Source of the DNA: Rhizobium leguminosarum bv. trifolii WSM2297
GTDB lineage: Bacteria; Pseudomonadota; Alphaproteobacteria; Rhizobiales; Rhizobiaceae
Direction: 5' to 3'
Assembly (NCBI RefSeq): GCF_000271845.1
Contig: NZ_JH719392.1
Location: 424,945-488,944 of the forward strand
Length of the DNA stretch: 64,000 bases
Positions 8,842 to 17,663 of this stretch are shown here, piece by piece. Each line of letters begins with the position of its first letter. Within the stretch, counting starts at the first letter, position 1. A program made the translations under genes and the position numbers. Under the pieces are notes generated by a model. It was not told where the DNA came from. It did not search any database and was given only the letters and a program-made list of their open reading frames with translations.

Positions 8842-9603
8842 ATGATTCTTGAAAATCGCGTTGCGATCGTCACCGGGGCGGGATCGGGTATTGGCCAGGC
8901 CGGTGCGTTGATCATGGCAGGCGAAGGCGCAGTCGTGGTGGTGGCGGACCTCAGCGCCGCCAATGCCGCCGAAACCGTCGGCCGGATCCAGGCGGCCGGC
9001 GGCAGGGCCGAGAGCCTCGTTCTCGACGTGACCGACGATGCAGCGCTCGAAGCCGGCATCGCCTCGGTCGCCGAACGCCACGGCCGCATCGACATCCTTC
9101 ACAATCACGCCGGCGCTCAAGTGGCGGGCGATCTGGAACAGGTGGCTGTCGAGGGGTTTGACAGGTCGTGGAGCCTGAACGTCAGAGCGCATTTCATGGC
9201 GGCGCGCTTCGTCATGCCGCTGATGAAGAAGGCCGGCCGCGGTGTCATCCTCAATACGTCTTCCTCATCTGGCGTGCTCTACGACCGCGAGATGATCGCC
9301 TATACCACGACGAAACATGCGGTCATCGCGATGACGCGGCAGATGGCGGGCGACTACGCCGGGTATGGCGTCCGCGTGAACGCGCTCTGCCCGGGCTGGG
9401 TGGATACGCCGTTCAACGACCCGTTCATCGCCCAGATGGGCGGGCGTAGCGCGATCGAAGCCTATATCGCCGAGAAAGTGCCGCTCGGGCGCTGGGCTGA
9501 TGTCTCCGAGATTGCCGAGCCCATTCTCTTTCTCGTCTCTGACCGCTCGTCCTACATGACGGGGCAGATCCTTGTCGTCGACGGCGGCGAGACCATTGTC
9601 TGA
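8842..9603 (+). CDS. short-chain dehydrogenase/reductase
   Basis: This is a 253-residue classical SDR. It has the cofactor motif TGAGSGIG, the acidic residue in VVADLS (suggesting NAD preference), NHAG in place of the usual NNAG, the catalytic S in LNTSSSSG and YTTTK as the catalytic YxxxK. The C-terminal SSYMTGQILVVDGGE is typical. It is the last gene of the ABC transporter operon, 12 bp after the permease, so it probably acts on the imported compound or a product of it. Substrate is unknown. Confidence 0.88.
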   Translation: MILENRVAIVTGAGSGIGQAGALIMAGEGAVVVVADLSAANAAETVGRIQAAGGRAESLVLDVTDDAALEAGIASVAERHGRIDILHNHAGAQVAGDLEQVAVEGFDRSWSLNVRAHFMAARFVMPLMKKAGRGVILNTSSSSGVLYDREMIAYTTTKHAVIAMTRQMAGDYAGYGVRVNALCPGWVDTPFNDPFIAQMGGRSAIEAYIAEKVPLGRWADVSEIAEPILFLVSDRSSYMTGQILVVDGGETIV

Positions 9604-9626
9604 CGTCTGGCCCGCCCCATCCAACG

Positions 9627-9654
9627 CAAAAAGCCGCCATGTTTCCATGGCGAC
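9627..9654 (-). terminator. rho-independent terminator of the APC permease gene
   Basis: Read on the minus strand, CGCCATG - GAAA - CATGGCG forms a 7-bp stem with a tetraloop, followed after a GC pair by a run of T. It lies about 20 bp past the permease stop and between convergent genes, so it should end the permease transcript. Confidence 0.75.
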
Positions 9655-9674
9655 TCTTCTGCTTGGGAGGCAAT

Positions 9675-11459
9675 TCAGGCGGGCAGCTGGAAGATCACGT
9701 TGGCGATCAGGACGATCGCCAGACCGCCAGCGAGCGCGAGATAGGGCAGCATGCCGGCTTTTTTGACGCCGAGATCCTGGCCGACGAGGCCGAGATCCTC
9801 CATCGCGCCTGCCGGGAATTTGCCGCCGTCGCGCACATAGTGGCGAAAGGCGAAGACCGGCAGGATCAGGGCGGCGAAAATGAACCCGACCCAGAGCGCA
9901 TTGGAATAACCCCAGACCTTGGCGCCGGCGCCGAGGAACAGCGCATTGACGAAGGCGAGCACGGTGTTGAGGCCGATCAGCCAGGTCGGCGCCTTCCACG
10001 GCCGTTCGATATGGCCGGAATCCATCCGGTGGATCCAGCCGGAATTGAGGTTCAGGAAGTTGAAAATGATGTAGCCGACATTCGAGACGGCAAGCACGAA
10101 GAAGTAGCCGCCGGTATCCGAAGCGATGGCCAGCAGGAAGAGGTTGAAGGCAAAATCGGTCCACATCGCCCGTGTCGGCGCGCCGTTTTCGTTGACGTGG
10201 TCGAGATATTTCGGCAGCCAGCCGTCCTTCGAACCCTGGTAAAGCGTGCGCGAAGAACCGGCCATCGCCGTCATGATGGCGAGAAACAGCGCCATGATCA
10301 TCAACACGACGAGCAGCTGAGTGATCACCCGGCCGGCGCCGATCAGGCCCCCGAGCGCTTCGGCGACACCGGTGCCGTCGACGATGCCGGGGGCGAGCAT
10401 GCCTCCATGGCCGAGAACACCCTGGAAGGCGAAAGGCACCAGGAAGAAGAACAGGCAGCAGGCAAGGCCGGAATAGAAGATTGCCTTGAAGGTGTCGGTC
10501 TTCGGATTTTTGAGTTCGCGGGTGTAGCAGACGGCGGTCTCGAAGCCGTATGTCGACCAGGCGGCGATATAGAGCCCACCGAGGAAGAGCGTCCAGCCGC
10601 CATTGCTCCAGGTGCCGTCGGCGCCGGAATAGGCGGCGGTCGGCGGCACCAGGCCGGTGACGTTGGCGCCAACGATGTGGCCGCTGACGATCGGGTAAAG
10701 GCCGATGATCAGCAGCGGCACCAGCACGATGATTGCCAGCCACTTCTGCACGCTGGCCGTTTCCGAGATGCCGCGATGCTGGATGGCGAAGATGATCAGC
10801 ATCAAGATGCCGCCGATGAAGAAGGTGGCGTTGACGTTGGCGGTGGCAAGAAAGGGTATGCTGAAGCTGACAAGCGACCAACTGCGGATTGCCGGCGTCA
10901 GCGCAGCGATGCCATCGGTGCTCAGCAACGCCTTGACGGCGTCATCAGGCGTCGTGCCGGCGTGGGCGGCAATATATTCGGCGACGCGGGGGCTATCGGC
11001 GGTGATGGAAGCGGCATGCGCAGAGATCCAGTCGAGGACCATCTGCGAATCCGCCGCCGGAATCGGGTAAAATGCATTGAGAATATAACCGGCGGCGATG
11101 GCGCAGCCGAGCGAAAGCACGGGCGACCAGGCAAACCAGTTGCACCAGACCGACAGCGGCGCGATGAACTTCGAATAACGCAGCCAGGCGGTGGCACCAT
11201 AGACCGAGGCGCCGCCGGATTTATTGGCGAACATGCCGGCGATTTCTGCATAGGTGAAGGATTGCAGGAAACCCATCACCATCGAGATGATCCAGACGAC
11301 GAAGGCGAGTTTACCCGTCGTGCCCGCAATGCCGCCGATGGAGAAAAGAACGAGCGGCGGCACGCCCGCAGCCACCCAGAATGCGCCCTTCCAATCGAGC
11401 GCGCGTATAAGCTTACCTTCGGTGCCGGAGGAAATCCCGGCCTCCACAGCGTCTGTCAT
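9675..11459 (-). CDS. APC-superfamily amino acid/amine permease
   Basis: This is a 594-residue polytopic membrane protein with about 12 hydrophobic segments, consistent with the amino acid-polyamine-organocation superfamily. Family-like features are SIGGIAGTTGKLAFVVWI in the first helix region, SFTYAEIAGMF (helix 2/3 E-I-A motif) and GAPTRAMWTDF near the C-terminal half. A loop of roughly 80 residues (about 135-215) separates early helices and is longer than usual. It is divergent from the Tdm-like gene with a shared 249-bp control region, so uptake of a methylated amine or an amino-acid carrier of that pathway is possible but unproven. Confidence 0.85.
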   Translation of the reverse strand: MTDAVEAGISSGTEGKLIRALDWKGAFWVAAGVPPLVLFSIGGIAGTTGKLAFVVWIISMVMGFLQSFTYAEIAGMFANKSGGASVYGATAWLRYSKFIAPLSVWCNWFAWSPVLSLGCAIAAGYILNAFYPIPAADSQMVLDWISAHAASITADSPRVAEYIAAHAGTTPDDAVKALLSTDGIAALTPAIRSWSLVSFSIPFLATANVNATFFIGGILMLIIFAIQHRGISETASVQKWLAIIVLVPLLIIGLYPIVSGHIVGANVTGLVPPTAAYSGADGTWSNGGWTLFLGGLYIAAWSTYGFETAVCYTRELKNPKTDTFKAIFYSGLACCLFFFLVPFAFQGVLGHGGMLAPGIVDGTGVAEALGGLIGAGRVITQLLVVLMIMALFLAIMTAMAGSSRTLYQGSKDGWLPKYLDHVNENGAPTRAMWTDFAFNLFLLAIASDTGGYFFVLAVSNVGYIIFNFLNLNSGWIHRMDSGHIERPWKAPTWLIGLNTVLAFVNALFLGAGAKVWGYSNALWVGFIFAALILPVFAFRHYVRDGGKFPAGAMEDLGLVGQDLGVKKAGMLPYLALAGGLAIVLIANVIFQLPA

Positions 11460-11620
11460 CGGTGAAATTCCCCATTCGATTTGTTCCGGACGTATCTTTG
11501 TACGTCTCCCTGAACGTGTCTCCCCTCAGTCTCAAGCTCGCCCGGATGATTTTGATGATCCGTGTTCCCGACGGATTTCCGAGTCTGAACTCTTTATACA
11601 TAGTGAAGATATTTTCTTTT

Positions 11621-11635
11621 TAGTCAACATGACTT
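11621..11635 (+). promoter_or_regulatory. candidate operator upstream of tdm (TAGTCA-N3-TGACTT)
   Basis: TAGTCAACATGACTT contains a perfect AGTCA / TGACT inverted repeat in an AT-rich stretch 74 bp before the tdm start. The left half, TAGTC(A/C), also occurs upstream of mgsA and of mgdA with the same 6-3-6 layout. Linking it to the GlxA-like or XRE-cupin regulator is inference. Confidence 0.35.
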
Positions 11636-11708
11636 TACTTTCTCCAGGCATTTTGTAACCTGCATGGGTGGGTGCCCGAGGGCATGCCGATCCTCCCATG
11701 AGGGCAGA

Positions 11709-14078
11709 ATGCGAGAACTTTATCCTGCTATGACGGGCCTGCGGCCGGCCACTGCGAGCCTGGTGCGTTATCCCGGCATTCCCAACCTGCCGGAGGGCGT
11801 CGAGCGCTACAGGGCAAAGGGCGGCGGATCGGTCGTCGTGCGCGTCGAGCCGGGAGACAGCGTCAGCGTCATCGACAGCGAGGGCGGACAGGTCTGCGAG
11901 ATCTCGTTCCTCGACGAAAGGGGACGGTTCCTGGCAGCGGGTTTGGGAACGTCATTCAGCAACTCAGCCGAGGGTTTGAAGGCCATACTTCAGACAAAGG
12001 ATGAGAGTGCCGCCCGCACGCGTGCAGCACTTGAGCGGCGCGGCGCCGATCTTGCGGCGGCCGGAGCGCTGCGTCTGTTCGGGACGGGATCGAGCCCGGG
12101 GAGCCGGGCGGATTTCACCATTTCCATCAAGGGCCTGCTGATCGTCGCGGCACCCGCCGGCGCCATGTCGCCGGAAGCGCAGGATACGGCGACGCCGATC
12201 GAGGTCAGGATCAAGCGCAGCCTGCTGATCCGCGAATATGCCTCCGCCCTGCCGGAACCGGCCGCCGACCCGATCGAGGATATCCGCATCCGGGCGGCGA
12301 CCGCGGCAGCCTATTTCGTGCGCGCCGGCGAGTTCATCCAGATCATCGATGTCTATGGGCGGCAGTGCACCGATTTCCAGGCTTTCGCCGCCCGCAAGGT
12401 CGACAAGGGCCTCGATCTCGCGCTGGATTCGACGGTGACCCGCACGCTGCTCGGCCGCAGCTACCCGATGCCGGGCCTGCCCTCCAAGGCCTTCGACCGC
12501 GACTTCGAGCCGCTGGTCGAGATCGTCCAGGATACGGTCGGCCGTCACGACGCTTTCGCAACCGCCTGCAATTCGCGTTATTACGACGACATGGGCTATC
12601 CCGGCCACATCAACTGCACGGACAATTTCAACGCTGCGCTGGCGCCCTACGGCATTGCCGGCCGCAAGGGCTGGGAAGCGCTGAACTATTTCTACAACAC
12701 CAATATCGACCACAATAACCAGCTCTATCTCGACGAGCCCTGGTCGCGTCCTGGTGATTACGTACTGATGCGGGCCTTGACCGATCTCGTCTGCGTCTCC
12801 TCGTCCTGCCCCGACGATATCGACGCGGCAAACGGCTGGGATCCGACGGATATCCATGTCCGCACCTTTTCCGGAAACGAAAAATTCTCAAGAGCGGTGG
12901 CCTATCGCATGACCCCAGATGCCGACGCCGAACTGACGCGGGAAACCGCCTTCCATCCCCGCCTCTCGACGCTGACGCGGGATTACACCGAATATCGGGG
13001 CTATTGGCTGCCGAACCGCTTTTCCGCCGAAGGGCCGGTCGAGGAATACTGGGCCTGCCGCGAGCGCGCCGCCGTCATCGACCTCACGCCCTTGCGGAAG
13101 TTCGAGGTGACCGGGCCGGATGCCGAGGAACTGCTGCAATATTGCCTGACACGCGACGTGCGCAAGCTTTCCACCGGCCAGGTCGTCTATTCCGCCATAT
13201 GCTACGAAAACGGCGGCATGATCGACGACGGAACGCTCTTCCGGCTCGGCGACAAGAACTTCCGCTGGATCGGCGGCGATGATTTCAGCGGCATATGGCT
13301 GCGTCAGCAAGCCGAGAAGAAGGGCTTCAAGGCCTGGGTCCGCTCCTCGACCGATCAGATGCACAATATCGCTCTGCAGGGACCGAAGAGCCGCGACATC
13401 CTCAAGCAGATCATCTGGACGGCGCCGCGCCAGCCTCAAATCGGCGAGCTCGAATGGTTCCGCTTCACCGTCGGCCGCATCGGCGGCTTCGAAGGGGCGC
13501 CTGTTGTCGTCTCGCGCACGGGATATACCGGCGAGCTCGGCTACGAGATATTCTGCCATCCTAAGGATGCGCTGACGGTGTTCGACGCCGTCTGGGAGGC
13601 AGGGCAGCCGCACGGGTTGAAGCCGATGGGGCTGGAGGCGCTCGATATGGTCCGCATCGAGGCGGGCCTGATCTTTGCCCATCACGAATTCACCGACCAG
13701 ACGGATCCGTTCGAAGCCGGCATCGGCTTCACCGTGCCGCTGAAATCCAAGCAGGACGATTTCATCGGCCGCGAGGCGCTGATCCGGCGTAAGGAACATC
13801 CGCGCCATCTGCTCGTCGGCCTCGACGTCAAGGCCAACGAGGCTGTCGGCCACGGCGATTGCATCCATATCGGACGGGCCCAGGTCGGTGTCATCACCAG
13901 CGCCACCCGCTCGCCGATCCTCGGCAAGACGATCGCGCTCGCCCGCATCGACGTGATGCATGCAAGCCCCGGCACCGAGGTCGAACTCGGCAAGCTCGAC
14001 GGCCACCAGAAACGGCTGCCGGCGACGATCGTGCCGCTTTCGCATTATGACCCGCAAAAGACGCGGCCGCGCTCGTGA
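11709..14078 (+). CDS. tdm: trimethylamine-N-oxide demethylase-like protein (DUF1989-GcvT fusion)
   Basis: This is a 789-residue fusion. The N-terminal ~400 residues are DUF1989-like, with Cys-rich patches GRQCTDFQAF, YPGHINCTDNF and LVCVSSSCPDD that suit a metal site. From about residue 430 onward it is a folate-binding GcvT/aminomethyltransferase domain (ALQGPKSRDILK, SRTGYTGELGYEIF). This combination is the published architecture of Tdm, which splits TMAO into dimethylamine and formaldehyde, the latter captured by tetrahydrofolate. The start at 11709 (MRELYPAM) follows AGGG; the frame is open to 11664. Tmm, a dimethylamine monooxygenase and the methylglutamate genes lie 4-24 kb downstream, which supports the assignment. 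An uncharacterised DUF1989-GcvT enzyme remains possible. Confidence 0.8.
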   Translation: MRELYPAMTGLRPATASLVRYPGIPNLPEGVERYRAKGGGSVVVRVEPGDSVSVIDSEGGQVCEISFLDERGRFLAAGLGTSFSNSAEGLKAILQTKDESAARTRAALERRGADLAAAGALRLFGTGSSPGSRADFTISIKGLLIVAAPAGAMSPEAQDTATPIEVRIKRSLLIREYASALPEPAADPIEDIRIRAATAAAYFVRAGEFIQIIDVYGRQCTDFQAFAARKVDKGLDLALDSTVTRTLLGRSYPMPGLPSKAFDRDFEPLVEIVQDTVGRHDAFATACNSRYYDDMGYPGHINCTDNFNAALAPYGIAGRKGWEALNYFYNTNIDHNNQLYLDEPWSRPGDYVLMRALTDLVCVSSSCPDDIDAANGWDPTDIHVRTFSGNEKFSRAVAYRMTPDADAELTRETAFHPRLSTLTRDYTEYRGYWLPNRFSAEGPVEEYWACRERAAVIDLTPLRKFEVTGPDAEELLQYCLTRDVRKLSTGQVVYSAICYENGGMIDDGTLFRLGDKNFRWIGGDDFSGIWLRQQAEKKGFKAWVRSSTDQMHNIALQGPKSRDILKQIIWTAPRQPQIGELEWFRFTVGRIGGFEGAPVVVSRTGYTGELGYEIFCHPKDALTVFDAVWEAGQPHGLKPMGLEALDMVRIEAGLIFAHHEFTDQTDPFEAGIGFTVPLKSKQDDFIGREALIRRKEHPRHLLVGLDVKANEAVGHGDCIHIGRAQVGVITSATRSPILGKTIALARIDVMHASPGTEVELGKLDGHQKRLPATIVPLSHYDPQKTRPRS

Positions 14079-14179
14079 CGCATGCATTCGAGACCGGGAC
14101 GCGTGGCCGACGAGCGGCGATGTGTAGAGCGGCCGGTATGCAACCACATAGAGAATTGAGAGTTTCAAAAAACTAAAAG

Positions 14180-14208
14180 TTGACAAATCCGAGTTCGATG
14201 ATTATATC
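14180..14208 (+). promoter_or_regulatory. sigma-70-type promoter of the cold-shock gene
   Basis: TTGACA at 14180-14185 is followed after exactly 17 bp by TATATC at 14203-14208. The start site would be near 14215, giving a leader of about 135 nt before the cold-shock ATG. Long leaders are usual for cold-shock mRNAs. Confidence 0.55.
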
Positions 14209-14350
14209 GGGATTGTCGATATTGCTTGTTTGACTTTTGTTATCGCACGCCGACAACGTGCCCTGGACGAACTTCCCTCTTCAAAATCGAGATTATCATC
14301 CGCCGTGCATCTCGCACGTCGGCCTGTCAATTGCTATGAAAGGGTTTGTT

Positions 14351-14560
14351 ATGACCACTGGCACAGTTAAATGGTTCAATTCCACCAAGGGTTTCGGCTT
14401 CATTCAGCCTGATGACGGCGGCGCTGACGCCTTCGTTCACATCTCTGCCGTCGAGCGCGCCGGCATGCGTGAAATCGTCGAAGGTCAGAAGATCGGCTAC
14501 GAGCTTGAGCGCGATAACAAGTCGGGCAAAATGTCCGCTTGCAATCTTCAAGCTGCCTAA
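14351..14560 (+). CDS. cspA: cold-shock protein (CspA family)
   Basis: This is a 69-residue single cold-shock domain. RNP1 (KGFGFIQPD) and RNP2 (DAFVHIS) are both visible, with the opening GTVKWFNSTKG. The protein binds single-stranded RNA and DNA and acts as an RNA chaperone. The ATG at 14351 gives the standard family length; an upstream extension to 14237 is leader. A promoter and a terminator flank it, so it is a single-gene transcript. Confidence 0.95.
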   Translation: MTTGTVKWFNSTKGFGFIQPDDGGADAFVHISAVERAGMREIVEGQKIGYELERDNKSGKMSACNLQAA

Positions 14561-14621
14561 ATTGATATCTGCTTTCCTTTGACCACGGATGTACTGGCAC
14601 TGTTGAAAGCGTGATACCGGC

Positions 14622-14649
14622 AAGGTCAGGCAGGTTGCCTGGCCTTTTT
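14622..14649 (+). terminator. rho-independent terminator after cspA
   Basis: AAGGTCAGGCA - GGT - TGCCTGGCCTT forms an 11-bp stem with one G-U pair and a 3-nt loop, followed by T residues. It lies 62 bp after the cold-shock stop codon. Confidence 0.85.
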
Positions 14650-14716
14650 GCTGCGCCCGCCGAGCACCCCACTGCATCATTTCTTAACTCGGAATCGATC
14701 TAAGGAATTATGCAGC

Positions 14717-14768
14717 AATTCAAGCTGTTGCGGCGCCCTTTGCGCGTCGGAAAAGACGCGCGGCGCGC
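14717..14768. repeat. REP-like palindromic repeat, copy 1
   Basis: AATTCAAGCTGTTG followed by GCGCCCTTTGCGCGTC and GACGCGCGGCGC. It matches copies at 16681 and 19741 (consensus AATTCAAAGTGTTACAGCG, then CTTTGCGCGTC and GACGCGCGGCG). The last part can form a hairpin. Reading through it in frame gives an artificial N-terminus for the small gene that follows. Confidence 0.7.
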
Positions 14769-14790
14769 CCCAAGAAAATCCAGGATGAAT

Positions 14791-15015
14791 ATGACAGAGA
14801 CACACAGCAAATCACGCCAGCGGGCGGAGATCGCCTTCGGAAACGCACAATCGCAATTTCTGGCGCGCAGCCGTGCGGTCGAAGAGATCGACCAGACCGT
14901 GCGCGCCCGTGATGAAAAGACCTTGAGATTGCGCGAGGCCCGTGAGGCCAAGGAATTGCAGGATCGCTTGATGGCGGAAAATGCCCCGGCCACGAAGCGA
15001 AAAAAGAAAATGTGA
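14791..15015 (+). CDS. small charged helical protein, unknown function
   Basis: This is a 74-residue protein rich in Arg, Lys, Glu and Ala, predicted fully helical, ending in a basic tail KRKKKM. The ATG at 14791 (MTETHSKSRQ) has AGGA 6 nt upstream. The longer frame from 14710 is rejected because its first 25 codons are the palindromic repeat. Similar small proteins are common in rhizobia near cold-shock genes, but I do not know a function. The composition suggests nucleic-acid or ribosome contact, which is inference. Confidence 0.6.
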   Translation: MTETHSKSRQRAEIAFGNAQSQFLARSRAVEEIDQTVRARDEKTLRLREAREAKELQDRLMAENAPATKRKKKM

Positions 15016-15077
15016 TTTAAGTCTGGATGATTTTGCGCCGGATTGGCATAATATCATCTAGATCCAAATCGAACAGA

Positions 15078-15127
15078 TAGAGCATAGGGTCTTCCGAAAA
15101 CCGCGCGGCTTTCGGCATCGTGCTCTA
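15078..15127. repeat. nested rhizobial palindrome
   Basis: Outer arms TAGAGCA (15078-15084) and TGCTCTA (15121-15127) enclose inner arms CCGAAA and TTTCGG around the palindrome CCGCGCGG. Such AGCA...TGCT elements are scattered between genes in Rhizobium. It precedes the 15158 gene by 30 bp and could shape its leader. Confidence 0.65.
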
Positions 15128-15157
15128 GTCTCGAAGTCAAACAGTCAGGTAACAGAT

Positions 15158-15538
15158 TTGAAACACGCCAGAAACAACGAGCTTTCCGATCGTCGCAGCG
15201 CCGCTGCCGAAGCCAAGGCAGCTCTCCTCAATGCGTATCGTACCGCTAAGGATACGGCCGAACCGACCCGGCTGGCAAAGCAGGCGGAGCGTCAGGCTGT
15301 CGCCGCGGCCAGGGAAGAACGGCGCGCCGAGCGGGACCGGGTAAAGCGTGAGGAACTGGAGCGGGCTCAGGCCGTGGAAGCAGAGCGCCAGGCAGCCGCC
15401 GAGGCTGCGGCACGCGCCGACGCCGACGCGCGCGAAGCGGCCGACAAAGACCGGATCGCTCGCGTCATTGCCGATGAAGCTGCCCGAAAAGCCGCACGCG
15501 ACCTGCGCTACGCCAATCGCAAAGCCAGGAAGTCGTGA
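15158..15538 (+). CDS. Ala/Arg/Glu-rich coiled-coil protein (DUF6481-like)
   Basis: This is a 126-residue highly charged protein starting with TTG at 15158 (MKHARNNELSDRRSAAAEAK). It is almost entirely Ala, Arg, Glu, Lys and Asp in heptad-like patterns and lacks hydrophobic core residues, so it is a single long helix or coiled coil. It resembles a conserved rhizobial small protein family that I associate, with moderate certainty, with DUF6481. It follows the cold-shock and 74-residue genes in the same direction and converges on minE. Function is unknown. Confidence 0.7.
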   Translation: MKHARNNELSDRRSAAAEAKAALLNAYRTAKDTAEPTRLAKQAERQAVAAAREERRAERDRVKREELERAQAVEAERQAAAEAAARADADAREAADKDRIARVIADEAARKAARDLRYANRKARKS

Positions 15539-15544
15539 CTTCAA

Positions 15545-15573
15545 GCGCTGCCTGTTGTGACAACAGGCAGCGC
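15545..15573. terminator. bidirectional terminator between the 15158 gene and minE
   Basis: GCGCTGCCTGTTG and CAACAGGCAGCGC make a perfect 13-bp stem with a 3-nt loop in the 41-bp gap between two convergent genes. No long T tract follows on either strand, but the placement argues for termination of both transcripts. Confidence 0.7.
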
Positions 15574-15579
15574 CTTACT

Positions 15580-15840
15580 TCAAGCGGCCTGCACGGCCGC
15601 ATTCAGCGGAATTTCGACATCGATCTCGAGCGTCGAAACGTACTCGTTGCGATCGATGGTCACCTGTACCTTATCGTGATCGAGCTGCACGTGCTTTGCG
15701 ATCACCGCAAGGATTTCCTCGCGCAGCAGCGAGACCAGGTCAGAACCAGCCGAGGAACGTTCATGGGCAAGAAGCACCTGCAGGCGTTCGCGGGCGGCCG
15801 GTGCGGTTCTCTGCTTGTTGAAAAGACGGAAAATGTTCAT
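15580..15840 (-). CDS. minE: cell division topological specificity factor MinE
   Basis: This 86-residue protein opens [28 protein letters not shown]. That is the amphipathic N-terminal membrane/MinD-binding segment, followed by the C-terminal dimer domain (LEIDVEIPL). MinE displaces MinD from the membrane and drives pole-to-pole oscillation so that division occurs at mid-cell. Its ATG overlaps the minD stop by 4 bp, so translation is coupled. It is the last gene of minCDE. Confidence 0.96.
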   Translation of the reverse strand: MNIFRLFNKQRTAPAARERLQVLLAHERSSAGSDLVSLLREEILAVIAKHVQLDHDKVQVTIDRNEYVSTLEIDVEIPLNAAVQAA

Positions 15841-16652
15841 GCCGCCCTCCGTCCGAAGATCTTGCCGAAAATATTCCGCTTTTCCTCAGGGATCGCCATC
15901 GGCACCAACTCGCCGGCGAGCCGGCGGGCGGCATCGAAATAGGCCATCGCAGCCGGGCTGCGGCTTTCTGCCAGCGTCACCGGCGCACCGATGTTGGATG
16001 CCCGCAGGACATCCATGCTTTCGGGCACGATGCCGAGCAGCGGGATGGACAGGATCTCCAGTACGTCGTCGACCTTGAGCATGTCGCCGCGTTCGGCGCG
16101 GTTGGCGTCGTAGCGGGTGAGCAGCAGGTGCTTTTCCATCCGCTCGCCACGTTCGGCCTTGGCGGTCTTGGCATCGAGCAGGCCGATGATGCGATCGGAA
16201 TCGCGTACCGACGAGACTTCAGGATTGGTCACGACGACGGCAACATCGGCATGGCGCATGGCAAGCGTCGCGCCGCGCTCGATGCCGGCCGGGCTGTCGC
16301 AGATGATCCAGTCGAAATAGCGCTTCAGGTCGTTGATGACGCGCTCGACGCCCTCAGCCGTCAGATTGTCCTTGTCGCGCGTCTGCGAAGCCGGCAGCAG
16401 GAACAGCGTCTCCAGCCGCTTGTCGCGGATCAGCGCCTGGGTCAGCTTGGCGTCGCCCTGGATGACATTGATCAGATCGTAGACGACCCGGCGTTCGGCC
16501 CCCATCACGAGGTCAAGATTGCGCAAGCCGACGTCGAAATCCACGACGACGACCTTTTCATTGCGTTGCGCCAGCGCCGCTCCCAATGCGGCGGTCGAGG
16601 TCGTCTTGCCAACCCCGCCCTTGCCTGACGTGACGACGATCACTTTCCCCAT
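15837..16652 (-). CDS. minD: septum site-determining ATPase MinD
   Basis: This is a 271-residue deviant Walker A ATPase. KGGVGKTTS is at the N-terminus, [14 protein letters not shown] is the switch region, [10 protein letters not shown] follows, and an amphipathic C-terminal helix near [14 protein letters not shown] targets the membrane. It recruits MinC and is stimulated by MinE. Two adjacent ATGs (16655 and 16652) follow GGAGAG; the second gives the usual 271 residues. A longer open frame upstream runs out of frame through minC and is not real. Confidence 0.96.
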   Translation of the reverse strand: MGKVIVVTSGKGGVGKTTSTAALGAALAQRNEKVVVVDFDVGLRNLDLVMGAERRVVYDLINVIQGDAKLTQALIRDKRLETLFLLPASQTRDKDNLTAEGVERVINDLKRYFDWIICDSPAGIERGATLAMRHADVAVVVTNPEVSSVRDSDRIIGLLDAKTAKAERGERMEKHLLLTRYDANRAERGDMLKVDDVLEILSIPLLGIVPESMDVLRASNIGAPVTLAESRSPAAMAYFDAARRLAGELVPMAIPEEKRNIFGKIFGRRAA

Positions 16653-16680
16653 CATTGTCTCTCCTTTGCCGTGGCCCCAG

Positions 16681-16730
16681 TAATTCAAAGTGTTAAAGCG
16701 TCCTTTGCGGCTCTCGAAGAGACGCGGCGC
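16681..16730. repeat. REP-like palindromic repeat, copy 2
   Basis: AATTCAAAGTGTTAAAGCG, then CCTTTGCGGCTCTC and GAGACGCGGCGC. It sits in the minC-minD gap and is related to the copies at 14717 and 19741. It may modulate minC versus minD levels. Confidence 0.65.
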
Positions 16731-16735
16731 TATCG

Positions 16736-17455
16736 TCAGATCAGTTTCTCTGCCATGATCGCGTCGTCTTCGAGCCACAGCTGAACAGCCTGTCCGCGAA
16801 GATTGGGGGCCATGTCTTCCGCCATTTTGTAGATGCCGTCGATTGCAACCAACTCGGCCTCGAGCTTGCGGCAAAAGATCCGCGCCGATGCGTTTCCGAT
16901 GGACCCTGCCATGGCTCGGCCACGCAAGGTGCCATAGATATGGACGGACCCGCCGGCGATAACCTCGGCACCCGAGGCCACCGAACCGATGACGGTGACG
17001 TCGCCTTCCGGAAAGATCACCGATTGCCCCGAGCGCACGGGCTCCCTGATGACGATCGATTGCATGGCCGGACGAGCCTCTGCCACTGCCGGTTTGCCGG
17101 GCGGATCGACAGGCTCCTTTGCCTGAACCTCGATATCGGAAACCGACCGACCGCCTTTGAGCGCCGGCGGCATGCCCGAGCCGAGGATCGAAGGCCGAGC
17201 GCCCTCTATGCCCATGATGCTGACATTGCGCTTGGCAAGTTCGGCAATCAGGTCCTTGAGTTGCTGCCGGTCGATCGACAGATCCGTCAGGTCGAGCACG
17301 ACGGGCCGCCCGAGGAAAAAGCCGGCCGAACGTGCAGCCAGATCGTCCAGCCTGATCAACCAATCATCGATGGGAAGATCCGGGGATAACATGACCGCCA
17401 GGAAAGAGCGGCCCTTGATGCGGATAGAGCGAGCGTCTGTTAGCACTTTGGTCAT
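16736..17455 (-). CDS. minC: septum site-determining protein MinC
   Basis: This 239-residue protein has an N-terminal FtsZ-inhibiting domain (to about residue 105, including SFLAVMLSPDLPIDDWL). A Pro/Ala-rich linker leads to the C-terminal beta-helix (ILREPV-type start, FPEGDVTVIGSVASGAEVIAGGSVHIYGTLRGRAMAG) that dimerises and binds MinD. It blocks Z-ring assembly away from mid-cell. It is the first gene of minCDE, with a 208-bp upstream region shared with the PAS-domain gene end. Confidence 0.95.
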   Translation of the reverse strand: MTKVLTDARSIRIKGRSFLAVMLSPDLPIDDWLIRLDDLAARSAGFFLGRPVVLDLTDLSIDRQQLKDLIAELAKRNVSIMGIEGARPSILGSGMPPALKGGRSVSDIEVQAKEPVDPPGKPAVAEARPAMQSIVIREPVRSGQSVIFPEGDVTVIGSVASGAEVIAGGSVHIYGTLRGRAMAGSIGNASARIFCRKLEAELVAIDGIYKMAEDMAPNLRGQAVQLWLEDDAIMAEKLI

Positions 17456-17663
17456 CTATGTGAAGAAATCGTTGACCATGTCTAGCGCTGCTATGGTTAA
17501 CAAAAAGTTAACGCAGCCTTAGAATTACCGATAATGACAGGAGGATTTTAACTTCGAAATTGAAGCAAGTCATTGAAAATAAGTCGTAAACGTCGTAGGC
17601 GCCGGACGGTTAACAATCCAGCTTTTGACTTGAATCGTAAATATTTCGGCAGCGGGCTAACGC

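Noticed and set aside
9639..11465. 608-codon open frame antisense to the APC permease
   Set aside because: Charged low-complexity translation with no domain; the minus strand shows permease helices.
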